From Mucilaginibacter conchicola (GTDB lineage Bacteria > Bacteroidota > Bacteroidia > Sphingobacteriales > Sphingobacteriaceae): a stretch of DNA of 64,000 nt. The notes under the pieces were generated by a model. That model did no database searches and was not told the DNA's origin. It worked only from the letters and a program-made list of their open reading frames with translations. Below are positions 8,991 to 17,717 of this stretch, piece by piece. The stretch lies in assembly GCF_003432115.1 (NCBI RefSeq), contig NZ_QWDC01000001.1:310001-374000 (forward strand). The letters run 5' to 3'. How positions within the stretch are numbered: the first letter of the stretch is position 1; every line of letters starts with the position of its first letter. Made by a program: the position numbers and the translations under genes.

Positions 8991-9968
8991 TTAAGCTGAT
9001 GCTTTGTAATCTTTTACGGCAGCAATTAGTTTAGGTACCACTTCAAAAGCGTCGCCCACTATGCCGTAATCAGCCACTTTAAAGAACGGCGCTTCGGCAT
9101 CTTTGTTTATCACAACAATAACTTTTGATGAGCTAACACCTGCAAGGTGCTGTATGGCGCCCGATATACCGATGGCTACATACAGGTTAGGGCTAACGGC
9201 AATACCCGTTTGGCCAACGTGCTCGCTATGGGGGCGCCAGTCGGCGTCTGATACTGGTTTTGAGCAGGCAGTAGCCGCGCCAAGCAGGCCGGCCAATTCC
9301 TCGATCATTCCCCAATTCTCAGGTCCCTTTAAACCACGACCGCCAGATACCACGATCTCCGCATCGGGCAACGATACTTTATCTGTAGAGCGAACGATAT
9401 CTTTAAGCATCTGCTTAAAGTCTGATTCTTTGGTCTCCACCGAAAAATCTTCAACCTGTGCCGTACCGCCGGTCTCGACAACTTTGTATGAGTTAGGAGT
9501 AAGAGCAATAACTTTATTAGCGGATGTTAATTCAACAACAGCAAATGCCTTACCCGAGAATGCTGTTTTCTTCACGGTGAATTTACCACCGTTTTGCTCA
9601 GGCAGGGCAACAGCACCATCGGCAACGCCGGCTTCCAGTTTAACGCCAATACGCGGCGCTAAACCACGGCCGCTGAACGAGTTTGATAATACTACGATAT
9701 CAGCCCCTTGCGCCTTAGCAGCCTCTGCAATAACAGAAGCATAAGCCTGGTTCACAAAGTTCTTTAGCTTATCGTTGCCAACGTTCAGTACTTTTTCGGC
9801 TCCGTACTTACCTAAAGCAGCTAACTCATCAGCGGCAACATCACCTATAGACAGTGCTACAAGGTTGGTATTGTTCTGATCGGCAATGGCTTTGGCATAA
9901 CTTACGGCCTCTAATATTGATTTTTTGAATTTGCCTTCGGCATTTTCAGCATATATTAAAACTGACAT
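8991..9968 (-). CDS. etfA: Electron transfer flavoprotein alpha subunit
   Basis: The 325-residue product carries the C-terminal FAD-binding domain of EtfA/FixB. The segment VSGGRGLKGPENW (about 208-220) and the following TACSKPVSDADWRPHSEHVGQTG-type loop bind FAD; IGISGAIQHLAG follows. With EtfB it accepts electrons from acyl-CoA dehydrogenases and passes them to the quinone pool. It is encoded 27 bases after etfB. It belongs to the housekeeping EtfAB type; no bifurcating-specific feature is evident. Confidence 0.95.
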   Translation of the reverse strand: MSVLIYAENAEGKFKKSILEAVSYAKAIADQNNTNLVALSIGDVAADELAALGKYGAEKVLNVGNDKLKNFVNQAYASVIAEAAKAQGADIVVLSNSFSGRGLAPRIGVKLEAGVADGAVALPEQNGGKFTVKKTAFSGKAFAVVELTSANKVIALTPNSYKVVETGGTAQVEDFSVETKESDFKQMLKDIVRSTDKVSLPDAEIVVSGGRGLKGPENWGMIEELAGLLGAATACSKPVSDADWRPHSEHVGQTGIAVSPNLYVAIGISGAIQHLAGVSSSKVIVVINKDAEAPFFKVADYGIVGDAFEVVPKLIAAVKDYKASA

Positions 9969-9995
9969 AAATGATCTTTTGGTAGGTGTAAATAA

Positions 9996-10733
9996 TTAGA
10001 TAACGCGCGCTTCGTTGTGCAGCAGATCAACCAATTTGGCTGTGTCATCGGCAGGTACTAAAGTAACTTGTCCGCGTGGGGCAGGAGTTTCAAAACTGAT
10101 GATCTCAGAGGTTGATTTCACTTCAACCGGCTCAACCACGGTAAGCGGTTTGGTACGTGCGCTCATGATACCGCGCATGTTAGGGATCTTTGGTTCGGCA
10201 ACACCTTCAGCGGTGCCGGCAACAAAAGGGAAGGGGATAGTCAATACTTCTTTACCACCTTCAATCTCGCGCTCAACGGTAGCTTCACTATCGGTAGCAT
10301 CCAATTTTTTAATGATAGATACTGAAGGGATATCCAGCAGTTCGCCCACCATACCAGCCACTTTAGAGCCGTTGTAATCGATAGATTCACGGCCGGTAAG
10401 TATCAGGTCGAAAGGGTTTTGCTTTACATACTCGGCTATCTGTTTGGCCACAAACCATGCATCATGTGGTTTAGCGTTGATGCGTACAGCATCGGTAGCG
10501 CCAATAGCCAGGGCTTTACGCACGGTGGCCTCGGTAGTGGCATCGCCAACGTTGATGACGGTTACACTGCCTTTGCCGCCATCAGTTAGTTCAATGGCAC
10601 GGGCAAGAGCAATCTCATCGTAAGGATTTAAGATAAACTGAACACCGTTGGTATTAAATTGCGTGTTATTATCGGTAAAAGTTATTTTTGTCGTGGTATC
10701 CGGAACATTACTGATACATACCAATACTTTCAT
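9996..10733 (-). CDS. etfB: Electron transfer flavoprotein beta subunit
   Basis: The 245-residue product starts MKVLVCISNVPDTTTKI and has the EtfB fold with the AMP-binding region (about 110-135, LTGRESIDYNGSKVAGMVGE). It dimerises with EtfA. It is the first gene of the etfB-etfA-nuclease operon, divergent from the TPR gene at 10804. Length and motifs match the family. Confidence 0.95.
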   Translation of the reverse strand: MKVLVCISNVPDTTTKITFTDNNTQFNTNGVQFILNPYDEIALARAIELTDGGKGSVTVINVGDATTEATVRKALAIGATDAVRINAKPHDAWFVAKQIAEYVKQNPFDLILTGRESIDYNGSKVAGMVGELLDIPSVSIIKKLDATDSEATVEREIEGGKEVLTIPFPFVAGTAEGVAEPKIPNMRGIMSARTKPLTVVEPVEVKSTSEIISFETPAPRGQVTLVPADDTAKLVDLLHNEARVI

Positions 10734-10803
10734 AATATAATTAGTTTTATAGGTATTTGATTAGGGTAACGCACAAATTTAGTTAAAAAAGAACGAGTTT
10801 AAA

Positions 10804-11139
10804 ATGGACACAAGCAGATTAGACAAGCTGTTGGCATTTATAGAGAACGAGCCAAACGACGAATTTTTGAAATACGCACTGGCCACAGAATATCTGCGAC
10901 TGAACGATACCGAAAAGGCTTTAGCCTATTACGAAGACCTGGTAAATAACCACCCTAACTATACCGGAACCTACTACCATTTAGGCAAGCTTTACGAAGC
11001 GCTAAACCGCAGGGATGATGCAATTGTCACTTACGAAAAAGGCATCCAGATTACCCGTGCTAAGCGCGATATGCATGCATTATCTGAACTGCAGGGTGTT
11101 TATAATAATCTGGTAGGTTTTGATGATGATGACGATTAG
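10804..11139 (+). CDS. Small TPR protein
   Basis: The 111-residue product is almost wholly tetratricopeptide repeat: EFLKYALATEYLRLNDTEKALAYYEDLV (about 20-47) and YYHLGKLYEALNRRDDAIVTYEKGIQ (about 57-82), plus a helical cap. There is no signal peptide, so it acts in the cytoplasm, probably as a protein-binding adaptor. The C-terminus is a run of Asp (DDDDD) at the stop codon. The nested repeat at 11140 begins at the base after the stop. Partners are unknown. Confidence 0.82.
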   Translation: MDTSRLDKLLAFIENEPNDEFLKYALATEYLRLNDTEKALAYYEDLVNNHPNYTGTYYHLGKLYEALNRRDDAIVTYEKGIQITRAKRDMHALSELQGVYNNLVGFDDDDD

Positions 11140-11339
11140 CCCCCCAGCCCCCTAAAGGGGGAGTGGAAACGAAAAGTATAAATAATGAATATCGAATTTT
11201 GAACGATGAATTTCGATGTATCAGACACTTCAATACACTGCGTTCAACATTCAGTGTTCAATATTAATAGAGAAGCCCGCCTGATTTCAGGCGGGCTTCT
11301 CTATTATTCTACTCCCCCTTTAGGGGGCTGGGGGGGGGG
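11140..11339. repeat. Three-layer nested inverted repeat between TPR gene and dnaB
   Basis: The outer layer is a perfect 25-bp inverted repeat (11140-11164 and 11311-11335). Each arm contains its own hairpin CCCCCTAAAGGGGG. The middle layer (about 11184-11218 and 11226-11268) is an imperfect inverted repeat of GAAT/TTGAAC words. The inner layer is a terminator (11266-11305). The element fills the whole gap between the two stop codons (11139 and 11340). Confidence 0.85.
11266..11305. terminator. Bidirectional terminator with ATTT loop
   Basis: A perfect 18-bp stem, AATAGAGAAGCCCGCCTG (11266-11283) with its complement (11288-11305), closes an ATTT tetraloop. It serves the convergent TPR and dnaB genes. 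Confidence 0.88.
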
Positions 11340-12896
11340 TTAAAACGGCGGTTCATCTTCCATATCATCCATGCGCGATGGGCGGATGATAAAGTTATTC
11401 GGTTTATCAAAATCTTGATTTGGTGTTAGCGCCGAGAAGCCGCTATTCATAGGCGGGAAGCCATCCATGCTGGTTTCCAGATCCGTAAATTTAACGTATT
11501 TACCTACGAATTTGAGCCTTACTCTACCAGTTTCACCGTTACGGTGTTTGGCTATAATTACCTCGCCAACGCCTTGGGTAGGGTTGTTGTCTTCATCAAC
11601 TTCTAAGCCGTAATATTCCGGGCGGTAAAGGAAAAGCACCATGTCTGCATCCTGCTCAATTGAACCCGATTCACGTAAGTCAGACAGCATTGGGCGTTTT
11701 GAACCGCCTGGTCTGCTCTCAACCGCACGGCTTAACTGCGATAGTGCAATAACCGGTACGTTCAGTTCTTTTGCCACGGTTTTAAGCGCACGCGAGATAC
11801 TACCAATTTCCTGCTCGCGGTTACCACCTTTACCATCACTCTTACCATGCATCAGCTGCAGGTAGTCAATGATGATGAGCTGAATATCGTGCTGAGATTT
11901 TAAACGGCGACATTTGGCGCGGAACTCAAAAATATTTAATGATGGAGTATCGTCGATAATTAATGGCGCCTGCTCCAGTCGACCAATCTTAGAATGCAGT
12001 TGCTGCCATTCCCACTCTTCCAAAGTACCTTTACGGATTTTCTCCTGCTCAATTTCGGCTTCGCCGGATATCAAACGATTCACCAACTGTACTGATGACA
12101 TCTCCAGCGAGAACACAACCACCGGCTTATCAAAGTCAACTGCTGCGTTGCGCGCACAGCTTAGTACGAAAGCCGTTTTACCCATCGCGGGGCGAGCCGC
12201 GATGATCACCAGGTCGGATTTTTGCCAGCCCGAGGTCATACGGTCAAGCTCGGTAAAGCCTGATGCTACACCGGTTAAACCATCCTGCTTATCTTTCAGC
12301 GCTTCAATATCTTTCAGGGCTTCCTGCATCAGGTCGTCCATTTTACGCGAGTCGCGGCGAAGGTTGTTCTGGGCTATCTCGAAAAGGTTTTTCTCTGCTT
12401 TATCCAACAGATCGAAAACGTCGCTGGTATCCTCGTAGGCATTGGTAACAATGTCAGTAGAGATACGGATCAGCTCGCGCTGGATAAATTTCTGGATGAT
12501 AATACGCGAGTGATACTCAATGTTAGCTGCAGAAGCCACACGGTTGGTTAACTCGGTAATATAAAAAGCACCGCCTATCATTTCCAACTCACCGGTTTGG
12601 CGAAGCTGTGAGGTTACGGTAAGGATATCTACAGGGGATGTTTTCTCAAATAGATAAGCTATAACGTTAAAGATCTTTTGATGCCTGATATCGTAAAAAA
12701 CCTCAGGTTTAAGAACGTCGATCACTGATGAAAGAGCATCTTTCTCCAGCATCAGGGCACCCAAAACAGCCTCTTCCAGATCAAGCGCCTGAGGCGGTAT
12801 TTTGCCCAGGTTATTTTGCGGAAGCGCGTTACTAAAACGTGTTCTGCGCTCGCCGGTGTTAGCCTTGTAATTAGGGGTATCGTTCTCAAAAGTCAT
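11340..12896 (-). CDS. dnaB: Replicative DNA helicase
   Basis: DnaB unwinds DNA ahead of the replisome as a hexamer. The N-terminal domain (about 30-135) carries PPQALDLEEAVLGALMLEKD. The RecA-like domain has Walker A ARPAMGKTAF (about 235), the IIIDYLQLM Walker B segment and SRAVESRPGGSKRPMLSDLR. Length is 518 residues from the ATG at 12896; three more in-frame codons reach a TTG at 12905, which I consider less likely. A single gene; the region upstream (12897-13181) is shared with rlmB. The C-terminus has a variable tail ending EDEPPF. Confidence 0.96.
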   Translation of the reverse strand: MTFENDTPNYKANTGERRTRFSNALPQNNLGKIPPQALDLEEAVLGALMLEKDALSSVIDVLKPEVFYDIRHQKIFNVIAYLFEKTSPVDILTVTSQLRQTGELEMIGGAFYITELTNRVASAANIEYHSRIIIQKFIQRELIRISTDIVTNAYEDTSDVFDLLDKAEKNLFEIAQNNLRRDSRKMDDLMQEALKDIEALKDKQDGLTGVASGFTELDRMTSGWQKSDLVIIAARPAMGKTAFVLSCARNAAVDFDKPVVVFSLEMSSVQLVNRLISGEAEIEQEKIRKGTLEEWEWQQLHSKIGRLEQAPLIIDDTPSLNIFEFRAKCRRLKSQHDIQLIIIDYLQLMHGKSDGKGGNREQEIGSISRALKTVAKELNVPVIALSQLSRAVESRPGGSKRPMLSDLRESGSIEQDADMVLFLYRPEYYGLEVDEDNNPTQGVGEVIIAKHRNGETGRVRLKFVGKYVKFTDLETSMDGFPPMNSGFSALTPNQDFDKPNNFIIRPSRMDDMEDEPPF

Positions 12897-12978
12897 AGGA
12901 AACAAAAATATATAAAATTAGTTGGGGACGTTACCACAATTCATCCACATAGTGTATTTACTTTTTAATAGAAACATT

Positions 12979-13055
12979 ATCAGGACTATATTTTTTGAGG
13001 CCGATAATTAACACTATATGTGTAAAACGTGTTAATTACTTTATAAGTACCTGAT
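12979..13055. promoter_or_regulatory. Nested inverted repeats between divergent dnaB and rlmB
   Basis: A perfect 10-bp inverted repeat TAATTAACAC (13005-13014) / GTGTTAATTA (13029-13038) is enclosed by an outer pair ATCAGG (12979-12984) / CCTGAT (13050-13055). The region is A/T-rich. It may be a regulator site or a structured leader for one of the two genes. No DnaA-box cluster is seen, so I do not call an origin. Confidence 0.4.
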
Positions 13056-13181
13056 TTTTATCGCTGTTGATAATTACAACAGGGTGTTAACAACTATGAA
13101 CTAAGTATGGCTGGCAGCAACATTAATGTACTGGTTTAATCAGTTAATATGAGTACTTTTGGCGAAAAATTTTCTTAAAAT

Positions 13182-13952
13182 ATGACATACAATTCTAAAC
13201 CTGCACGCGAAAGCAATCAGATGGTTTTTGGTATAAGGGCGGTGATTGAAGCCATCAACGCGGGTAAAGAAATTGAGTCGCTTTACATACAACGCGGTGT
13301 GGGCGGCCCGTTACTTAACGAGCTGAAAGGCGTACTACAGCAACACAATATTATAGCCCAACAGGTACCGGTTGAAAAACTCAACCGCATCACCATGAAA
13401 AACCACCAGGGTGCTATTGCATTTATATCGCCCATTGTTTACCAAAAGGTAGAGGATCTGATCCCGGAAATATTTGAGAAAGGAGAGGTACCGCTGATCC
13501 TGGTGTTAGACAGTATTACAGATGTGCGCAACATGGGCGCTATTGCCCGTACGGCAGAGTGTGCGGGCGTACATGCCATTGTGATACCTGCACGTGGTTC
13601 GGCACAGATCAATCCCGATGCTATTAAAACATCGGCAGGTGCGTTGTACAAAATTCCGATTTGCCGCCATGATAATTTTATGCAGACGGTAAAATTTCTG
13701 CAGGAATCGGGCCTGCAACTGGTTTCTTGTACCGAGAAAACTACCGACTATCTGTACACGCCTGATTATACCGCTCCAACGGCTATCATCATGGGATCTG
13801 AAGAAGACGGTATCCGCAACGAGATCATTCGCATCAGCGATTATCTTGCCAAGATACCTATGTATGGCGAGATAGAGTCATTGAACGTATCGGTATCAAC
13901 CGGAATAATATTGTATGAAGCGATAAGGCAGCGCGGCTTTGCTGCTGAATAG
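13182..13952 (+). CDS. rlmB: 23S rRNA (guanosine-2'-O)-methyltransferase, TrmH/RlmB family
   Basis: The 256-residue SPOUT enzyme methylates a ribose in 23S rRNA (G2251 in E. coli for RlmB). The N-terminal substrate-binding domain opens MVFGIRAVIEAI. The SPOUT domain shows motif 1 DVRNMGAIARTAE (about 116-128), motif 2 IIMGSEEDGIRNEI (about 203-216) and motif 3 ESLNVSVSTGIILYEA (about 232-247), which form the knotted SAM site. Length fits RlmB. TrmH-family members differ in target, so the exact nucleotide is inferred. The stop codon lies within the first bases of the repeat at 13951. Confidence 0.9.
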   Translation: MTYNSKPARESNQMVFGIRAVIEAINAGKEIESLYIQRGVGGPLLNELKGVLQQHNIIAQQVPVEKLNRITMKNHQGAIAFISPIVYQKVEDLIPEIFEKGEVPLILVLDSITDVRNMGAIARTAECAGVHAIVIPARGSAQINPDAIKTSAGALYKIPICRHDNFMQTVKFLQESGLQLVSCTEKTTDYLYTPDYTAPTAIIMGSEEDGIRNEIIRISDYLAKIPMYGEIESLNVSVSTGIILYEAIRQRGFAAE

Positions 13953-14078
13953 AGAATCAAGAAGTCAGGATCCAAGAGCCAAGACAAGAAAAATTATGAT
14001 TGCAAAAAAAGAGCCCGACTGTAATAGCCGGGCTTTTCTTTTATCTTGATTCTTGACTCTAATAGTCTTGATTCTCTT
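13951..14078. repeat. GAATCAAGA-word quasi-palindrome with central terminator
   Basis: The outer arms AGAGAATCAAGA (13951-13962) and TCTTGATTCTCT (14066-14077) match perfectly, and the next 25-30 bases on each side (AAGTCAGGATCCAAGAGCC... against ...TTGATTCTTGACTC) match imperfectly. The centre is a terminator: AGCCCG (14012-14017) with CGGGCT (14029-14034) and T-rich flanks. The element runs from the rlmB stop codon to the manC stop codon. Related arms occur at 22517, 37256 and 37723. Confidence 0.82.
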
Positions 14079-15164
14079 CTAAACGTATTTTGTTCCAAAC
14101 TGCTGTTTCACATCAGCAACTACTTGTTTAACGCCTTGTTCTTCAGATCGTGGGCTAATCATCAATATATTGTCTGATTCTACCACAATAAAATCATGCA
14201 ATCCTTTAATAATTACCAATTTACCTTCAGGTACATTCACCATACAGTTAGATGAATCGTACATGATCACTTTATCGGCAGGGATAACGGCATTGCCTAC
14301 GTAATCCTTCTCGGCCAGTTGGTAGATAGATGCCCAGGTACCCAGGTCGCTCCAGCCAAATTCTGATGGTAACACGTAAACGTTTGGCGCTTTCTCCATA
14401 ATACCATAGTCTATTGAGATATTAATGCAGCGCTGATAAACCTTGTGTACAAAAGCCTTTTCCTCGTCGGTATTGTAAACAGAACGGGCCTCGGCAAATA
14501 TCTCGTGCATCTCGGGCAGATGCTGATTAAACGAATCAACAATAGCCTTGGCCGACCATACAAAGATGCCCGCATTCCAAAGGAAATCGCCACTTTGGAG
14601 AAAAGTTTTGGCAATCTCTAAAGTTGGCTTCTCGGTAAAGGTTTTCACCTTATGGAAGTCGTCATTAAGCGTTTGATCGGTATACTGGATGTAACCATAA
14701 CCCGTATCAGGGCGCGATGGCTTTATACCCAGCGTAATCAGTAAGTCATTCTCAGATGCTGTTTTTAACGACTTTTCAATAGTAGTGATAAAAGCAGCTT
14801 CATCCAATATCAAGTGATCCGACGGCGCCACTACAATGGCTGCATCAGGGTTCATGCTTTCTATCTTGAAACAGCCGTAAGCTACGCAGGGCGCAGTGTT
14901 ACGCATCACCGGCTCGGTGAGGATCTGGTTGTCTGCCATATCTGGCAGCTGGGTTTTCACCAGGTCGGTATAATTCTCGTTGGTAACAACGTAAATATTC
15001 TCTTTAGGGCAAACTTTCAGGAAGCGATCATACGTATTTTGGATAAGCGTTTTACCTGTGCCCAGTATATCAATAAATTGTTTAGGGTGCGAGGTACGGC
15101 TGATAGGCCAAAAACGGCTGCCGATTCCGCCTGCCATAATGATGGCGTAGTAGTTGTTGTTCAT
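14079..15164 (-). CDS. manC: Mannose-1-phosphate guanylyltransferase
   Basis: The enzyme makes GDP-mannose from mannose-1-phosphate and GTP for polysaccharides and glycoconjugates. The N-terminal nucleotidyltransferase signature AGGIGSRFWPISRTSHPKQF (11-30) is diagnostic, and VVAPSDHLI, FTEKP and NAGIFVWSA follow in the expected order. At 361 residues it is the single-domain type without an isomerase domain. It is a solitary gene convergent with rlmB, not in a visible capsule cluster. Confidence 0.92.
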   Translation of the reverse strand: MNNNYYAIIMAGGIGSRFWPISRTSHPKQFIDILGTGKTLIQNTYDRFLKVCPKENIYVVTNENYTDLVKTQLPDMADNQILTEPVMRNTAPCVAYGCFKIESMNPDAAIVVAPSDHLILDEAAFITTIEKSLKTASENDLLITLGIKPSRPDTGYGYIQYTDQTLNDDFHKVKTFTEKPTLEIAKTFLQSGDFLWNAGIFVWSAKAIVDSFNQHLPEMHEIFAEARSVYNTDEEKAFVHKVYQRCINISIDYGIMEKAPNVYVLPSEFGWSDLGTWASIYQLAEKDYVGNAVIPADKVIMYDSSNCMVNVPEGKLVIIKGLHDFIVVESDNILMISPRSEEQGVKQVVADVKQQFGTKYV

Positions 15165-15330
15165 TATAAACGGTAGTTTTTAATTTGGCAATTGCTGGCT
15201 AAAGATGTACATTAATTTGTGATTTCAAAACAACGAAAAACTAAATATTTTCATCATTTTTTCACTTTTTCAATAAATGTTAAAAACGCAAAATTGTTTT
15301 CAAAAAGAATAATCATTTCAGTATAATTTT

Positions 15331-15364
15331 TTGAAATGAACAGCCGTTTATTCTTAGAATTTTG
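15331..15364 (+). promoter_or_regulatory. Possible recQ promoter
   Basis: TTG (15331-15333) and GAATTTTG (15357-15364, one mismatch to TAnnTTTG) are 23 bases apart. Transcription from it would begin near 15370, before the ATG at 15401. Confidence 0.3.
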
Positions 15365-15400
15365 TATTTTCAACCATATTTCCAAAACGCGCAATTAAGA

Positions 15401-17596
15401 ATGATCGAGACAAAGAAGTCGCTTTTTGATAACCTTCAAAACTTTTTCGGTTTTGATAACTTCAAAGGGGAACAAGAAGCGATAATCACTAATATTTTGG
15501 CGGGGAATGATACGTTTGTGATTATGCCTACCGGTGGTGGCAAATCCATGTGTTACCAGTTACCCGCACTTATGAGCGAGGGCACAGCGATTGTGATCTC
15601 CCCGCTTATCGCACTAATGAAAAATCAGGTAGACCAGTTAAGAGCTTTCGGCGGGTCTGATAGTATTGCACACTTCCTCAATTCTTCGTTAAGTAAATCA
15701 GATATTTTAAGAGTTAAAGATGATGTATTAAGCGGCAAAACCAAACTGCTTTATGTTGCACCGGAGTCTTTAACTAAGCAAGAGAACGTCGACTTTTTAC
15801 GATTGAACCATGTATCATTCGTAGCTGTTGACGAAGCACACTGTATCTCTGAGTGGGGCCACGATTTCCGCCCCGAGTACCGTAAAATACGCCAGGTGAT
15901 CAGCAATATTGGTGACGACATTCCAATCATTGCGCTTACCGCTACCGCAACCCCTAAAGTACAGCAGGACATCCAAAAGAACCTGCAGATGAATAACGCT
16001 ACGGTGTTTAAATCATCGTTTAACCGCACCAACCTTTTTTATGAGGTGAGAGCCAAGCGTAATGTACTAAAGGAGATCGTAAAATTTGTAAAGCAAAACC
16101 AGGGCAAATCTGGCATTATATATTGCCTTAGTCGTAAAAAGGTTGAGGAAGTTGCCGAAGCGCTTAACCTTAACGGTGTACGCGCTTTACCTTACCACGC
16201 TGGTTTAGATCCAAAAGTCCGTGCCGATACTCAGGATAAATTCCTGATGGAAGATGTGGAAGTTATTGTAGCTACCATCGCCTTCGGTATGGGTATTGAT
16301 AAACCGGATGTTAGGTACGTAATACACCATGATATGCCTAAGAGCATGGAAGGCTACTACCAGGAAACTGGCCGTGCAGGGCGTGATGGTGGCGAAGGTG
16401 TTTGTGTGGCTTTCTACTCCGAAAAAGATATCGATAAGCTGCAGAAGTTTATGAAAGATAAACCTGTAGCCGAACGCGAGATAGGCACCCAGATACTGAA
16501 AGAGGTTATCGACTATGCCGAATCATCAGTTTGTCGCCGTAAGCAGTTGTTACACTACTTTGGCGAGAACTTTAACGAAGCAGGTTGTAACAACATGTGC
16601 GATAACTGCTGCAGCCACAAAACCCATTTTGATGGTGAGGAGCACTTGCACCGCGTTCTAAGCCTCATCAAACACATAGGCGAGAAGTTTGACGATGCGC
16701 ACATCATCAACGTATTGATGGGTAAGGATGATGCCCAGGTAAAAAGCTACGAGCACGATAAACTGGATTACTTTGGATCGGGCAAGGAGCAGGGCGAGAA
16801 CCTTTGGAACTCATTGCTTCGCCAGGCATTGCTGAATAACTTTGTTTCAAAAGATATTGATAATTACGGCTTGCTGCATTTAACTAAGGCAGGCAACTCG
16901 TTTATTGACAATCCTTACAGCATCAGGTTCCTGCTTAACCGCGATATGGGCCCAACCGATGACGAGGAAGGCGACGAAGGCCCTAAACAGGGCGGTGCTG
17001 CGCTGGATACTCAGCTGTTGCAGATGCTTAAAGACTTGCGCAAGAAAATAGCCAAGCAAAAAGGCTTGCCGCCGTTTGTTATTTTCCAGGATCCATCGTT
17101 AGAGGAGATGTGTACGCATTATCCTGTTAGCAATGATGAGATGAAGCAGATATCAGGCGTGGGTGCCGGTAAAGCCATGAAATTTGGTGCACCGTTCATC
17201 GACCTGATAGCAAAATATGTTGAGGATAACGATATCGACCGCCCGGTAGATATGGTGATCAAGAGTGCTGCTAATAAATCGGCGCTTAAGGTATTTATCA
17301 TTCAGAACATCGATCGTCATTTAAATCTCGAAGACATTGCGGCCTCTAAAGGTTTATCTTACGAGGAGATACTGAAAGAGGTAGAAACCATTGTAAACTC
17401 TGGCACCAAGCTTAACCTTAACTACTACATTGATGAGGTTATTGATGAAGATAAACAGGACGAGGTTTTTGATTACTTTAAAACCGCAGAATGCGACTCG
17501 ATAGACGAAGCTCTTTCTGAATTAGGATCAGACGATTATACACGTGAAGAGGTACAGCTAATGCGTATCAAATTCATGAGTGAAGTAGGGAATTAA
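15401..17596 (+). CDS. recQ: ATP-dependent DNA helicase RecQ
   Basis: RecQ is a 3'-5' helicase for recombination and fork repair. I start at the ATG at 15401 (MIETKKSLFDNL) rather than a TTG at 15362 that overlaps the likely promoter; this gives 731 residues. Seen in order: Walker A MPTGGGKSMCYQLP, DEAH box VDEAHCISEWGHDFR, motif VI YYQETGRAGRDG, the zinc-binding cysteines (CRRKQLLHYF ... CNNMCDNC) of the RQC region, a winged helix and an HRDC domain (LRKKIAKQKGLPPFVIFQD). A further C-terminal helical domain follows HRDC, as in longer RecQ forms. A solitary gene. Confidence 0.95.
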   Translation: MIETKKSLFDNLQNFFGFDNFKGEQEAIITNILAGNDTFVIMPTGGGKSMCYQLPALMSEGTAIVISPLIALMKNQVDQLRAFGGSDSIAHFLNSSLSKSDILRVKDDVLSGKTKLLYVAPESLTKQENVDFLRLNHVSFVAVDEAHCISEWGHDFRPEYRKIRQVISNIGDDIPIIALTATATPKVQQDIQKNLQMNNATVFKSSFNRTNLFYEVRAKRNVLKEIVKFVKQNQGKSGIIYCLSRKKVEEVAEALNLNGVRALPYHAGLDPKVRADTQDKFLMEDVEVIVATIAFGMGIDKPDVRYVIHHDMPKSMEGYYQETGRAGRDGGEGVCVAFYSEKDIDKLQKFMKDKPVAEREIGTQILKEVIDYAESSVCRRKQLLHYFGENFNEAGCNNMCDNCCSHKTHFDGEEHLHRVLSLIKHIGEKFDDAHIINVLMGKDDAQVKSYEHDKLDYFGSGKEQGENLWNSLLRQALLNNFVSKDIDNYGLLHLTKAGNSFIDNPYSIRFLLNRDMGPTDDEEGDEGPKQGGAALDTQLLQMLKDLRKKIAKQKGLPPFVIFQDPSLEEMCTHYPVSNDEMKQISGVGAGKAMKFGAPFIDLIAKYVEDNDIDRPVDMVIKSAANKSALKVFIIQNIDRHLNLEDIAASKGLSYEEILKEVETIVNSGTKLNLNYYIDEVIDEDKQDEVFDYFKTAECDSIDEALSELGSDDYTREEVQLMRIKFMSEVGN

Positions 17597-17601
17597 GCTC
17601 T

Positions 17602-17717
17602 TTAAGGTTAAAGGCGAAAGGATAAAGGTAAAAGGCCTGAGCGAATTGCTCAGGCCTTTCCTATTTATAAACCAATGTAAGTTAAAACCTTTTACCTTTC
17701 AGCTTTTACCTTTAACC
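17602..17717. repeat. GGTAAAAGG-word quasi-palindrome with central terminator
   Basis: Left arm 17602-17635 and right arm 17682-17720 consist of GGTTAAAGG/GGTAAAAGG words and their complements, with outer ends GGTTAAAGG (17606-17614) and CCTTTAACC (17709-17717). At the centre is a perfect 12-bp terminator stem, AAAGGCCTGAGC (17631-17642) and GCTCAGGCCTTT (17648-17659). The right arm reaches the stop codon of the OmpA-family gene. CTTTTACCTTTCAGCT (17689-17704) recurs exactly at 20405-20420. Confidence 0.82.

Noticed and set aside
9103..9744. Long open frame opposite etfA
   Set aside because: It lies fully inside a certain gene, has no recognisable domain and reflects the codon pattern of the other strand.
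12940..13060. Possible replication origin next to dnaB
   Set aside because: Only one DnaA-like 9-mer with a mismatch (near 12950) is seen, with no cluster or DnaA gene nearby.
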